This document shows positions 24,737 through 36,765 of a stretch of DNA of 64,000 nt, piece by piece. Numbering within the stretch: the stretch's first letter is position 1; the number at the start of each line of letters is the position of its first letter. The notes beneath the pieces were generated by a model, which saw only the letters and a list, made by a program, of their open reading frames with translations, did no database searches and had not been told where the DNA came from. The position numbers and the translations under genes were made by a program. The stretch is from Apricaphanius iberus (taxonomy: Eukaryota > Chordata > Actinopteri > Cyprinodontiformes > Aphaniidae), in NCBI GenBank assembly GCA_028564705.1, contig JAPXFQ010002705.1, positions 1,860,001 through 1,924,000 on the forward strand, in the 5' to 3' direction.

Positions 24737-25493
24737 TATCGTAATTTTCGGACAATTGAGTGCACACGAATATAAGACGCACCAACTAAAGTTGAAAAAA
24801 TATATATAATAATTTGTACATATATACGGTGCACATTTTTATGTTGTAACATGAGGTATTTACACAGAAAGATGGCACACGGAATATTCTTTCTAGTTTT
24901 AATTTAAGACATGCTTTTATTTTTAAAGCTCTGAATGAAAGTTGGAAGTACGACGTCAACACAAAAGACAGAAACATGTCTGGTTAGGAAATAAAACATA
25001 ATTAAGCCTAACAGAAAAGTCTTTGGTCACCATCTTCATCCTCCTTACTAAAGCCACTGAAGTTGTCTTCTTCGGTGTCTTCATGTCCATTAAAAGCTTT
25101 TGTCGTCTTTTTCCACAGATTCAGTTCTTCCCGCTGCCTCCTCCAAAGTCTCATCATCCATTCATTGATGCTAAGCTTACGTGCAGTAGGTCTATTTCTT
25201 TCTCTGACAGCCAGCTCAATTGCCTTTTAAAGCTTTAAAGCTGCATCATATTCATTTCTTCGTGGGTTTTCTAAGATGAGGGTGTTTGCTTTAAACTACA
25301 TGTAGTGTCTTTTCTGGTGCATAATCTTTCCCCACATGTCTATCTAACTTTTGAGCTTCTTACTATACTGCCCTTCGGAGGCCATTAGCTAGTAAAAAAT
25401 TATTTTTATAAATTAGCCATATCCTTGTATAAGACACAGGGTCCAAAAGGGTGTGAAACAAGTAGCATCGTTTAATACGAAATTTACGGTAAT
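24737..25493. mobile_element. DNA transposon relic with ACGGTAA(A/T)TTTCG termini
   Basis: The left end reads ATCGTAATTTTCGGAC and the right end, read inward from its own side, ACCGTAAATTTCGTATT. Near the left end is ATATAAGACGCACC, a block common in a vertebrate DNA transposon group. The middle (25010-25240), read on the minus strand, keeps fragments of a protein-like sequence with stops, including acidic patches like a transposase tail. A pogo/Tigger-type origin is a guess. Confidence 0.45.
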
Positions 25494-25604
25494 GATGTTG
25501 GTTTTTTTACTTACAGCTAATAAAAACATGATATTTAAGATTATATTATTATATCAGACCAATAAGCAGGTTTGATGAAAATTATGTTTAATACCACTTT
25601 AAAT

Positions 25605-25976
25605 TAGGGATTTACCGATACTGGTATCGGGGCTGATACCATTCTTAAAGTTAACCGATACCATGAACCGATACGTAAAATCAAATATTTTTTTTCAAAT
25701 TCACCATCATTTGTTGTAAATTGTAATTGTAATTTGTCTTCCAATTTATTGCATTTTTGTTTGTGGTAGAAGTATTGCCATTGGTACTTGGTACTGGCAA
25801 ATACTTAAATCTAGGTATTGGTATCATATTAAGTGGTATCATTGCATCCCTAGTGCCTTTTCCACATGGCACACATTTTATGTAATTCAGTACTGTGTGG
25901 ATCAGTATTGGATTGGTATCGACAGAGTATGAACCTCATATATCAGTGAGGTAAAAAGTGGATCGGTGCATCCCTA
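25605..25976. mobile_element. hAT-type MITE with 8-bp target duplication
   Basis: Begins TAGGGATTTACCGATACTGG and ends GATCGGTGCATCCCTA. The flanking octamers are CTTTAAAT (25597-25604) and CTTTAAAG (25977-25984), 7 of 8 identical. It shares GGTATCGG and CCGATACC subterminal motifs with the element at 18508. An internal GCATCCCTAG at 25843-25852 looks like a second right end, so two related copies may be joined. No coding capacity. Confidence 0.8.
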
Positions 25977-27833
25977 CTTTAAAGGTTGTTATTTTTAATC
26001 TGTCAAACAAACCTGATTGGAATGCATATTCAAATTCATTAAATATGACAGTATATTTAGTTTTCTCTTATCCCAATACTAGAACATCAGTTAATAATAA
26101 TAGATGTGTCAGTAGCGTAATGTGTATAGGTTACATCCCTGCTTCATTAACTAGAAGTTCACGCTAAAATTAAAAATGAAAGTTCCAGTTAACTTAATGG
26201 TGCATCTTTGGGTGTTTACAGAGTGCGAAGACAGCTTTTAACTTAAGATAATGTCAGAATGAATTGAGTCTTATGTTGACACTTTTACTACATTTATGTT
26301 AAGCAACCCTTAAAAAGATGTTAAAAACAAACTCTCCAGTTGAAACATTAATGATTAATAGAATGAAAGCATGAATGTGTCCTTATGCAGATATACAAAC
26401 AGACTGATATAGAAGATATGCAATGGTAAATGGTCTGGACAGTTACACGGGCAACAAGATTGACCTAATTCTTTTTTTATGTCCGAAAAAAGTAGGCCAG
26501 AACCCAAATTAGGGGCCAGTAGGGGTACCACACGCATGTAAACGCCTTCGTCTTTAGAGTAATTGTGTGGTGTTAGGCAAACTAGGAGCAGCCTCGAGTG
26601 GCGAGACGTAGCCTGAGGGCATAGCTGTTGACATGTAAATATCAAGAATGGAAGCTGAAATGACAGCACAGACAGTAGGCCTATAGTCTTAGCTGTACTT
26701 GGATTTGGGTTTGACCACAAAATTAGGGTTTAAAGGACAAGGGGCGTCTAGATGTTCAGATATCAGTCCTCATATCATGTCAATAAAGACGGTGATTTTA
26801 TTAATGGGCGGGGAAAACAAATTTTCATCTTTTGTCATTCATCTAATTAAACTGGAACCTGCCCACCGAGGCAGGAGTGTAACCTAGAATTATTCTTTTT
26901 TTTTACATATTCCAGCTTTTCTCTCTTGTACATAATATCTAAAAATTAGATAGTTATATAGTTGCGAACCTAATAGAAAAAATAGCGCATGTTATAAATA
27001 AGCTATCATTTTCCTGCAAAAGAGGCAAGTTAAATTCAATTACATGTATTTATATAGCATTAACATACAACAAATGTTATCTCAAGACAACTTTTATGAA
27101 AAACACATTGCATTTAAATACAGGAAAGAAAATGTCAATTCAATCAACAGACTTTTTCATACATTCCAGTTCAGCCCTAGCTATAGTACAAGGAGCAGTA
27201 ACCAAAGGGAACTTAAATAATTTGGCTGTGATGAAGGCTAACAAGCTGAAGATTTAGACGATATTTTTAATAACTCTGGAGGCCCAACCGGAACAAACCA
27301 GACTGAAAACACATCAGGGTCTATAGTTATTTCTAATGCGACATCCTGTTTGGGAGAATGCCACATTTTTTATCTATATTTGGATCATAGAGAATGGATC
27401 TGTGACTCTATATAAATCTTGATACAGATCTCATAAGAAACCAAGATTGTCCTTTTTCTCTATCAGTTGTGAATAATGCTGGCTAGAACATTTTTGATAT
27501 CTAGTTCTTTGTTTGACATATGAAGACTAAAATAACAATTGCCAGTCTGAATATAATTCACTGGAAGCTCAATTTTCCTTAGCACTCCTGAACCCATGCC
27601 CAGAAAAAAGAACCCATATTATTCAGCAGATGAGAGAAGAGAGGGTGGCGACACCATTAGAGGTTTCAGTGTCATATATTGAACTAACAGACAAATGAGT
27701 TGTCCCATTAACAAAAACAGCCTTAGATCCAGGAACAGTGGGAAGGAAAAGACGTGAAACAAATAAGACCTTCAATCCAAAAATCATCCTCTATGGGAGA
27801 TTTCACCAGATCTCCCTGAAGACTGTTTGGGTG
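25977..27833. other. Intronic stretch without recognised genes
   Basis: AT-rich. The 26480-26640 part (GGGGTACCACACGCATGTAAACG) may be a remnant of a DNA repeat but its ends are not seen. Confidence 0.4.
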
Positions 27834-28908
27834 TAGGGCTGCACGATTCTGTCCAAAAAAATAATCACGATTATTTGGATCAATATTGTAATCACGATTA
27901 TTAATCACGATCATTCATCCAGTCCTGTAAAATATCTATTTTTAATTGCACCAATTATAAACTTTTAGAATTTTTTGGTGAAAAATAAAACTTTAGATTA
28001 GATGATTAATAATGCAAAAAAAAATAACAAAAAACAAACTCCAATATATATATATTTAAAAGTACAAGCTAAATATGTTATTGCAGAGTGCAATCTCAAA
28101 GTGCAATTTATGGGAAACAATTACAGCTTATACAGAAAATGCCTTTGACATTCTCTGCATCCAAATCCTTATTATTTACTATATGCTACGTAGCAACTAT
28201 TACTCACCTGTTAATGTAGTAAATACTGCATAGCAAACTATTGCGTAATAGGCATGAAATCGGACGTACTGCTCCACCATTTTGCATGTCCTTTGACCCG
28301 TATGACTTCTGTTGACCCAGATGTTTACGTTACGTTCGCCTGTGGTCCCGCCTCCTCTAGCCGTTATTTTGGCTGGTTAAATGTTTAATCAGTCAAAAAA
28401 CAATTACAGTAATCAGTAACATCGCTTCACGTACATTTATCTGCCGAAACTGCGGCGGTGTCAATGGTTAACAGTTCGTCTGTAGCCATTTTTAGCTAGG
28501 TCCTTCTTCTTCTATGATTTCGGGGCGTCCGTTGCATTGTGGGATAGCGTAGCATCCACCGGCTGCTTACTGTGGCGGTAATAGACTTTCAGGAACTTTC
28601 TGCTTACTAGTCAGATCCATAATGGAGATTTGGATCTACTACATCGCTCAAATACTCCTTTTCACCTGTGCAGCCATTATGAGTTCTGAGTGTCGTGTGG
28701 GTGGTGTTTATTTGGTCAGCTTAATGAAGCGTTAGCCGTGAGTTTGCCCCCTGGTGGTTGGCAGACTATTGGTTGAGGCAGTGTATGATGACGAGGCACG
28801 CAGTGAAGCTCGCATTTTGAATGCAAATATCGTTCACGATCAGGTTCATTTAATTGTGGCCACCAAAATCGTGATCACGATCAAAATCCGATTAATTGTG
28901 CAGCCCTA
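27834..28908. mobile_element. Complete non-autonomous hAT element with perfect 8-bp duplication
   Basis: The element starts TAGGGCTGCACGATT and ends AATTGTGCAGCCCTA. It is flanked on both sides by exactly TTTGGGTG (27826-27833 and 28909-28916). Subterminal AATCACGATTATT and its complement recur near both ends. It is 1075 bp, longer than the other MITEs here. The central part (about 28150-28740) has a different, GC-richer character with the palindrome TGCTACGTAGCA at about 28186 and may be a second element inserted earlier. No transposase frame is present. Confidence 0.85.
28744..28766. promoter_or_regulatory. CTCF-like core motif
   Basis: GCCCCCTGGTGGTTGGCAG includes the CCCCCTGGTGG core typical of vertebrate CTCF sites. 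It lies inside the hAT element, so occupancy, if any, would be element-borne. Motif only. Confidence 0.3.
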
Positions 28909-29711
28909 TTTGGGTGTTATAGATGGTGTAGACAAAGTTTGTCACTTTATCTGATGAAAGGATGATGAAATTTACCAAACGATACCTTTGACAAAGGCTT
29001 AGGAGCAACGACTTGTATCTCTGATATATTACTGTGTCAGCTGTTCTGATTTTGTTGTTTATAAAAATCAGGTTTTTCTAAAACATTTTATCCTCACATT
29101 TGCACTTACTCTACTTGTCATTTTCAGGGTTTATTTATAACAGATATTAACCCAGTTCATTCAACACAGATAAATTAATTTCTCTATTTCAAACTGCAAG
29201 TGACCAATTGCCACTTAAATGGATATTACATATAGTCCGGGACCACCACAGAAAACTTAAATCTGTCCATAAGGTGCCAGTTTATTGTGTCTCCAAGCTA
29301 CTGCACTTTCAAAAAGGTTCTTCGGACTTCTTCCTCCTCACTGGATAAATCACTATAGAAATCTTGACTTGACTGACGTAAATTTCAGCTCCAAGTTTTA
29401 CAATAACAGGGTGGACAGACGGTGCGTTTACATGCACACCTAAATCGAGGCTTGGCAATAACCCAGCTAATATCTTAACTAGAACGGGAACCAGTTTCCA
29501 AGTTTTAGATGTGAGTTAAAAAATCTTAATTACTGAATGAAGTGCATTCGACTCCTCAATGGTAGGTGGCGATGTGCCCCCTATGGTGTTTGCATGCTAT
29601 CAGTTGGCCTATAACGTATCACCAATTGTAAAGAAATGCTGGTGGTAGTGAAGCAGACAGTGTAAACGAAGAAATGGTCGACAAAAACAGTACATTTCAA
29701 AAACACTTTGG

Positions 29712-30835
29712 TAGGACGATAATTCAATAGCAGTATATATATCGATCGATAGACGTGTGGTGCAATAGAAAAAAAAAAAAGGGTCGATGAAAGAGTTACA
29801 CAGAAGAAAAAAAGTTTCCCCTCATTTTTTTATTATAGCCCATCTGGTAGCTTAATACGACAACCATTAGGCTAAATAAATCATTAACCCTGACCCATGC
29901 AGCTCTGTCAGCCACCCCTCTCTCCTTTCGAACCACAAAAAGGATGAAATTTAGCTGAAACAGAAATTTTTGACAGTCCTTAAGCAAACCATCGCCATAA
30001 CTTCACTGCGGTCAGATGTCACAGCAAAGGAGCAGCGAAGGAAGTTGTTCTGGAGAAATGTTAGTGGCTCAGGTAAAGGTTGCATCCCGTTTTGAACCAA
30101 TCCTCACCGCACTAAAACACTAAACGTAGCAATAATAAACGAAATCTAATACTAAGATTAAGCAGGACTCCCCTCCTCCAGCTCGCTGCGCTGCGAATCT
30201 GTTACAGAAAACCACAGGAAACTTACCAGGTCACGCTGCTAACAACATCTGTGGCTTTTAAAATGACCCCTCGTTTCTCAGAAGCGGAAAAACGCTTTAA
30301 AAAACATAACAGGGGCGAATAGACCAGCTGGTTTCAGCTCTCAGTGACTGGGCTCAGTGTTCTGGGCTCCATCAACACTCTGATGACTAGCCAGTTAGCT
30401 TTAGCCAACAGCTGAACAAGAGCTGAAGTGAGTTTGAATAAGCTTTATTGACAAACTAAACCATTAATATTATAAAGTGTCATAAAATGTTGAAAAGATC
30501 AAAAAGCATCAAGATAAGCCTTTAATTTAGATTACTAACAACAAAATATGTATAATGGTTAATATTAAGATTACTTTTCTTTGTATTTACTGATGTTACT
30601 CAAGTCTATTGATTTGTTTCTGTGTCTTACAAATTTAGTTATGATAATAAGAAGTGTTAGAATTAAATTGATACATTTTTCAAAGTTAAAATTAGTTAAT
30701 TGAAGAATAAGAAAATGACCGGGGAGGAATTTAAAATATATATTTTACATTTTGAGATATTTATCAATAATTATCGATATCAATCAATGACTATTCCTTT
30801 ATCAATATGCTCTTTTTCAATATCGTCGAGCCCTA
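29712..30835. mobile_element. Degenerate hAT-like element (CGATAT-rich ends)
   Basis: The left part (TAGGACGATAATTCAATAGC, then ATATATATCGATCGATAGACG) and the right end (TTTCAATATCGTCGAGCCCTA) resemble inverted ends of a teleost hAT repeat with a TAGGGCT-GACGATATTG terminus. No target duplication is visible, so the left boundary or its integrity is uncertain. The interior at 30150-30420 is GC-richer and unexplained. Confidence 0.5.
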
Positions 30836-30934
30836 ATAAACACTGTACTGTTTGATTACACGTGTTGTCGCTGCTGTGTTATTGTCATACAGGCATTGTT
30901 GTTCCTGTTCGTCAGTCTCCTAATTTCCGGGAAG

Positions 30935-30949
30935 GGGAGTTCCAAGATG
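30935..30949. repeat. Target site duplication, left copy
   Basis: GGGAGTTCCAAGATG is identical to 32023-32037 on the far side of the Rex3-like LINE. Confidence 0.9.
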
Positions 30950-32022
30950 GACTTGGAGAAGGCGTTCGACCGTGTCCCTCGGGGTGTCCTGTGGGGGGTA
31001 CTCCGGGAGTATGGGGTACCAGGCCCTCTGATACGGGCTGTTAGGTCCCTATATGACCGGTGTCAGAGTCTGGTTCGCATTGCCGGCAGTAAGTCGGACT
31101 CGTTTCCAGTGAGAGTTGGACTCCGCCAAGGTTGCCCTTTATCACCGATCCTGTTCATAACGTTTATGGACAGGATTTCTAGGTGCAGCCAAGGTGTTGA
31201 CCACATCATCTGCTTTTCGCAGATGATGTGGTCTTGTTGGCTTCGTCTGAACGTGATCTACAGCTCTCGTTGGAGCGGTTCGCAGCCGAGTGTGAAGCGG
31301 CTGGGATGAGGATCAGCACCTCCAAATCCGAGACCATGGTCTTGAGTCGGAAAAGGGTAGGGTGCTCTCTTCGGGTTGGGGATGAGGTCCTTCCTCAAGT
31401 GGAGGAGTTTAGGTATCTGGGGGTCTTGTTCACGAATGAGGGAAAAATGGAGCGGGAGATCGATGGACGGATTGGTAGGGCGTCTGCAGTCATGCGGGCG
31501 CTGTACCGGTCTGTCGTGGTGAAGAGAGAGCTGAGTCGAAAGGCGAAGCTCTGATTTACCGGTCGATCTACGTTCCTACCCTCATCTATGGTCACGAACG
31601 CTGGGTGGTGACCGAAAGAACGAGATCGCGGATACAGGCGGTGAAATGAGTTTCCTCCGTAGGGTGGCTGGGCTCTCCCTTAGAGATAGGGTGAGAAGCT
31701 CGGTCATCGGAGGAGCTCAGAGTAGAGCCGCTGCTCCTCACATCGAGAGGAGCCAGTTGAGGTGGCTCGGGCATCTAGTCAGGATGCCTCCTGGACGCCT
31801 CCCTGGTGAGGTGTTCCGGGCATGTCCCACCGGGAGGAGACCCAGGGGAAGACCAGGACCGTTGGAGAGATATGTCTCCAGTGGCCTGGGAACGCCTCGG
31901 GATTCCTCCCGAGGAGCTGGCCCAAGTGGCCGGGGAGAGGCAAGTCTGGGTCTCCTTGCTTAGGCTACTGCCCCCGCGACCCGACCCCGGATAAGCGGAG
32001 GAAGATGGATGGATGGATGGAT
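30950..32022 (+). pseudogene. 5'-truncated Rex3/RTE-type LINE, complete insertion unit
   Basis: A 1073-bp non-LTR retrotransposon copy lies between perfect 15-bp target duplications. Codons begin in the reverse transcriptase palm at DLEKAFDRVPRGVLWGVL, continue through VGLRQGCPLSPILF and, after a damaged stretch, ADDVVLLASS-type codons in another frame, then the thumb and carboxy-terminal blocks (VVVKRELS, MSFLRRVAGLSLRDRV, RWLGHLVRMPPG, TGRRPRGRP). It ends PPRPDPG-stop, GGATAAGCGG and a short GATGGATG array (about 32004-32022). Rex3, an RTE-clade element of teleosts, is known for 5' truncations and GATG tails. Several frameshifts, and an inverted hairpin across the FADD region, make it inactive. 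Confidence 0.92.
31199..31233. repeat. Perfect 15-bp inverted repeat inside the LINE
   Basis: GACCACATCATCTGC (31199-31213) and GCAGATGATGTGGTC (31219-31233) are exact complements around TTTTC. The right arm is the native codons of the reverse transcriptase ADDVV active-site motif; the left arm replaces sequence that should encode the strand before it. Confidence 0.9.
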
Positions 32023-32037
32023 GGGAGTTCCAAGATG
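32023..32037. repeat. Target site duplication, right copy
   Basis: Exact repeat of 30935-30949, directly after the GATG array. Confidence 0.9.
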
Positions 32038-34147
32038 AGTAATAGCTTTACTAACATGGGATGCAGAGAAATAAGGTTCTTTGACCACATTATCTGGGTG
32101 TCTTCGCTCGATCACGAGTAGGCCAGTTAAGCTGGACTTTGTCAGGGGTATACATGCATTCGAAAAGTCCAAATTCAGTCGGACTACGGCATGTTAACGA
32201 AATGGCTATGAACTGCACAGAAGCTAGAGATCTGTGATTCAAACTAAACGTGCTCCCTTTTCTGGAACTATCGGTTACATTTTTGATATGTCTAGTGCTT
32301 TCTTTTATTGTGCTATAGTTAAAAAATTGAAACATAAAATATCAATTTTGGATAGGGAAAATAATTCTAAAGGAGAACAATCAATTCGGGTAATACCATA
32401 TCCAGTCAAAACCTATCATGATAGCATGGATTTTCTATGACTGTCATAAAAGTCAACATCCTTTTTCTTTTTTTCCTTCTTTATATCCAATTTACCAGAC
32501 TAGCTAAGATTATCATCACCAATGCTGTATTAAAGCAAAGGCTGAGCTTATCCTGTTCGTTTGTGGGCTAAACTAGGCCACAGTGGTATTACACACATAA
32601 GTACCTGCCAATTATTGTGCTTTGACTCAGAAAATCTGGTTTTCGTGGTTGTTGGAGTACAACAGCTTACACTTGTACCATCTGCTGTGTAAAGCATACG
32701 GTATAAACCAAAAACATCCATCAAATTTTGACAGGACTCCTATGAATGAAAAACAACAAGACAACTTTTTTTTTTCTAAGCGCCATGCAGATGGACATTT
32801 TTGTGGCCTCATAAAAACGTCCATCATAAAGACACATAAAAATGCCACCAATTTTTAGAGATAAAATTAAACAGTGATCACAGGGAAATAAATCCAGCTG
32901 CCAACCCATAAAATTGCACAGCACATGCAGAAAACACAACAGCAGCAAAAGAGAGGATGAACCACCAAGAAGACGACTGCAAGGCTGCAAGCGGGATAAT
33001 GTGATGAAACTTTTCTGCGTTCATCAAAATAATCTTGTTTTAAATTATTGATCGGGTTCCTACTTTTCCCTACTTTTTCGCCATGAAAAGCGAAAGTCTA
33101 AAAATAGCCTGCTAGTGTCAGTGCCTGGAAGTCTTTCCATGATCCCCCCACCACCACCACCAGTCTGGCAGCATTAGTGAATTCAGATGAGCCTCCTGCA
33201 GTTCTCCCTCCCTCTGAGTCTCCATCATATACATGCACAAACACACACAGCCCTACAAACAACACAAAATCTACCTGTACCAGCGCACAGCAACATACAG
33301 CTCCCCCAGAGTTTCAATGCTGCATTAGTGAGCGAGAAAACTCAACCAACAAACCTCCTCTGCGTAAATTTATAGATTTGCCTCGTTTTCTTTTTACCCC
33401 ACTTCTTTGTCCTCTGTCCAACATTTCTAGAAAACCACCAAGAAGTTCTCTTGGATGCAACTTTGTACTGTAAATACTATTAAGTCTGCTAAAGTGTATA
33501 ATTCACACGAGACTGAATGATTTGCACCCTTTCTATATACTACTTCTCACGTCTCACCTTCGCTGTCATTACAAGAGAGAAGGTGAGAGAAAAGACTTGG
33601 AACTTGTCTTTCGCTCTTAACCAGCAGTGCGATCAGAGAGGAAGTAGCAAGATATGTAGCTGATACAACATTAAACAAAACACCTGCAGTTTCGGAACAG
33701 CTGGTTAGTTTGAGAAAGTATACAGCAACAAATAAGAGAAATCCATTATAATGCTTTTGTAACAAGCCAGGAGCTACAAATAAGTGAATGAATGAGAGAC
33801 TCAGTGAAGACTTATTAAAGTTAGTCCTCAGTATATTAACAATAAATATACAGCACACTTCACACCCAATAAACATGTTTCAAAAAATATAAATATCAGT
33901 TTTCCCACTAGAATATTTATAAATTGTAGATATTTCAAAGAGTCAGTGATGCTATGAACTCTAATGAGCTTCCGATCGTCTTTGGAAGATAAACAGGCCC
34001 ACAGCATGATAGATCTTCTCCTGTACTTCACAGCTGACATGAGGGGCTTTCCAGCATTCTCATATTTTCTATTTCTGCTTTCTTCTTGCTGGACTGCATG
34101 TTTTCGGAAAGCTTATTGTTTGTCCCCTCAAAGCACCGGATTCCAGT
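32038..34147. other. Intronic stretch without recognised genes
   Basis: The first 200 bp (for example AAATTCAGTCGGACTACGGCATGTTAACG) resemble a DNA repeat interior. The rest is AT-rich, with CA-rich DNA at 33230-33300. No exon recognised. Confidence 0.4.
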
Positions 34148-34760
34148 TGGGCAAGGCAGTTTCATTTGCATAACACACTTTCAACAACAAGGTCATTCAA
34201 GGTGCTTTACATGATACGGTGATAAAGAAATAAACAGAACATACGATAAAAACTAAAAACAGCAATAAAAAAAATACCACATGAAAAAAAACACAAAACA
34301 GCAGTTAATATAGTCATAGTCGTTTACTCAAAGGCAGCTATAGGATTGAGTTTTAAGTTCTGACTTAAAGCAGCTCAGTGTTTCATCAGCTTTGCAGCTT
34401 TGTCAGGTAGTTTGTTCCAGATTTGAGGAGCATAAAGACTGAAAGCTGCTGCTCGATTTTTGGTTCTGGTTCTAGGGATGATTAGTAGACTAGAGTTGGA
34501 GGACCCGAGTACCTGGATGGTTGGTATAATAACAGATTTTCGAATATTTTGAAGCTAAGCCATTTAATGATTTATAAACTAGTAGTAGTATGTTCAAGTC
34601 TATTCTCTGAGCTACAGGGAGCCAGTGTAAGGACTTTAGAACTGGGGTGATGTGTTCTACTTTCCTGGTTCTAGTGAGGACGTGAGCAGCAGCCTTCTGG
34701 ATCAGCTGCAGCTGTCTGATTGACTTTTTAGCTAAAGTGCCATTATCGTTTAGCAAAAAT
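34148..34760 (-). pseudogene. L2-type LINE, reverse-transcriptase end and 3' tail
   Basis: On the minus strand, codons give the conserved end of an L2/CR1-group reverse transcriptase: LQLIQKAAAHVLTRTRK, then VLKSLHWLPVAQRIDLNILL and YKSLNGLA. Further blocks follow in a shifted frame at 34340-34480, ending in codons for APQIWNKLPDKAAKL. The copy finishes with the tail found in this group, AAAGCACCTTGAATGACCTTG to GCATAACA and CTGCCTTGCC at 34148-34157. It is 5' truncated and frameshifted. Confidence 0.85.
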
Positions 34761-36680
34761 TACATTTGTTTGTGATACCAATGTTTGCATTTATTACAGA
34801 TTGACATCAACAAATATATATTTTTTGTAGAGCTAATTTAAAGTCAGGCACATCAACAGGCAGCCGGGTGCTGCTGAATATGAAGGACCCCCGAGCCAAA
34901 ACGTCAGGTATATTTCTTTAGAGTAAAATTCAAGACTTCACTTTTTTATATTTCAAACCCCTACTGATGTCTGCTTTGTAGACTTTTTTACCCTTGGGTC
35001 CTCGTCCATCCTTGGAGCTACAGTTCCAGTAGCTTTAATTATAACTAACTGTAGATACGGAAAGTTTAGCTGAGCAGTTGTTTACGTGTAGCCTAGGGGT
35101 GACCAAATCAATTCTCGAGATCTACCATCCTGCAAATTTTAGATTTCCTGAGTCACAAACAACAACACACTTTTTGTTTTCCTGAAATAGCACGTTCTCT
35201 TGTCTTTCCCAGTTTAAAGACGGGTGAAAAGGAACAGGCTTCTGTGTCACAACACACTTACACCTCAGTAAAATAGGAAGTCATTTGTTACTGAGTAATA
35301 GCTCTTTAACAAGGGTATAAGCTTGAAAAAAAAGAATTCAGCCAGCCAAATAGATCATGTTTCATAGCATTAAGACAAATTCACAAAAGCAACATTCAGG
35401 AAAATACTGACTTGAAATAAAAAAGAAAATACTTAAAAAACTAAAACTTTAGACTGCTTTATTGATTGAGCGTAACCTTGCACTCGTTAGGGGGTTTCTC
35501 AAATCTGCTCATTACCAAGCTGAAAGCAGGGAAGTGAAGACACTTCCTCAGCTCTGTTCAGAGGAAACTGATTAAAAATAACAGATGATATCAAGTCCTC
35601 TGTAAGCACTCATACTAGCAAACTCATGCGGCTGAGACAGAAGAGAAAGGCAGAGGAGTTTAGAGATGAACAAAGTGTGAGGAGCGGGGGCTGTCTCAGG
35701 AGTCTAATGACCAATCAACACCCTTCTTCTTGCCGACATGGCATCCACAAGTTCTCCAAAGGCCGCTCGGACTCTGAATATGAGCCCACCATGAACTAAA
35801 GACAAAACTGGCAACAACAAAAATAAGACTTCCGAACCAACAATAGCTGGGTCACAGGGCAATGATATTTTGTAAAATGTCATCATGTTTTCTAACACTT
35901 TTTAAGACACATACTACGCTGAACTTTTTCTTAACAATGGGAAAGAATACTGCTGAAAAGGAGAGAAAGAAAGCAAGAATGAAAAAACATTACAGCACTG
36001 CTTGAGGAGGAAGCTCAAGTGAAAATGCAGCTGTTTGATAGTAAATTGATAAAAGTGAGACAGACATATCAGTCAGGGATCATGAGCTCCTCTTCGTAAA
36101 CTTAGATGCCAAAAATAATGAAGAGAAAGCATGTGAATTTTAGAAATGTTGCAAAAGATAAGCAGTACGATAAATAAAATCAAAATGTTTAGGCAATATA
36201 TTGTCTGTTGATGTTGATGGTGTTTTCAATAAAGTAATTTTTATCAGGTTGTGTAATAAATCCTTGCAAGTATTAGGGTCACGACCCTCTTACATTGTTT
36301 TCTTATTGGTCAGAAGTGGGAAAGTTTAGGATTCACTGCTCAAGAACATTAAGATGTGGAGAAAAAAAAGTACTTTCATAATTACAAAGCTTAAACTTGA
36401 GTATTAAAATTTTTTTACCGGTGGCTTTATCAGTTACACATGTTAAATTACAGCTCAGCCAATCACATGGCACAAATGTAATTATGTCTCTTGGTGTGTA
36501 AAAAAACAACAACAAAAAAATGACTAGCTCAACCTCAAATTGACCATCAAATTGGCCAAATAAAAAGGGATTCAAGGGACTTTTAATGTGCCATTGCTGT
36601 AAGTGCAGGATTGGCTGATTTTCTGGGATTCTGTATTCCTTGGGAAGTACGGCAACCGTTTTAAGAAAAAAAGCTAAAAA
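34761..36680. other. Intronic stretch without recognised genes
   Basis: AT-rich, short frames only, no repeat ends recognised. Confidence 0.45.
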
Positions 36681-36689
36681 AATATAAAC

Positions 36690-36758
36690 GTCAATCACAT
36701 TTTTTCGTCAACAATTTTGCTTGTCGTTTTGACGAATCGACTAATCGTGCCAGCCCTA
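36690..36758. mobile_element. Right end of a hAT-type MITE
   Basis: GACGAATCGACTAATCGTGC followed by CAGCCCTA is the right terminus of a TAGGGCTGGCACGATTAG-class element. The left end is not recognised upstream. It abuts the truncated start of a Tc1 relic. Confidence 0.5.
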
Positions 36759-36765
36759 CTCTGAA

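Noticed and set aside
29703..30843. 8-bp target duplication for the CGATAT-rich hAT-like element
   Set aside because: Flanks CACTTTGG and ATAAACAC do not match.
31395..31774. Minus-strand open frames
   Set aside because: Antisense shadows of the Rex3-type reverse transcriptase.
32001..32022. Short GATG repeats as a CRISPR or satellite array
   Set aside because: They are the tail of the LINE, 4-bp units with no spacers.
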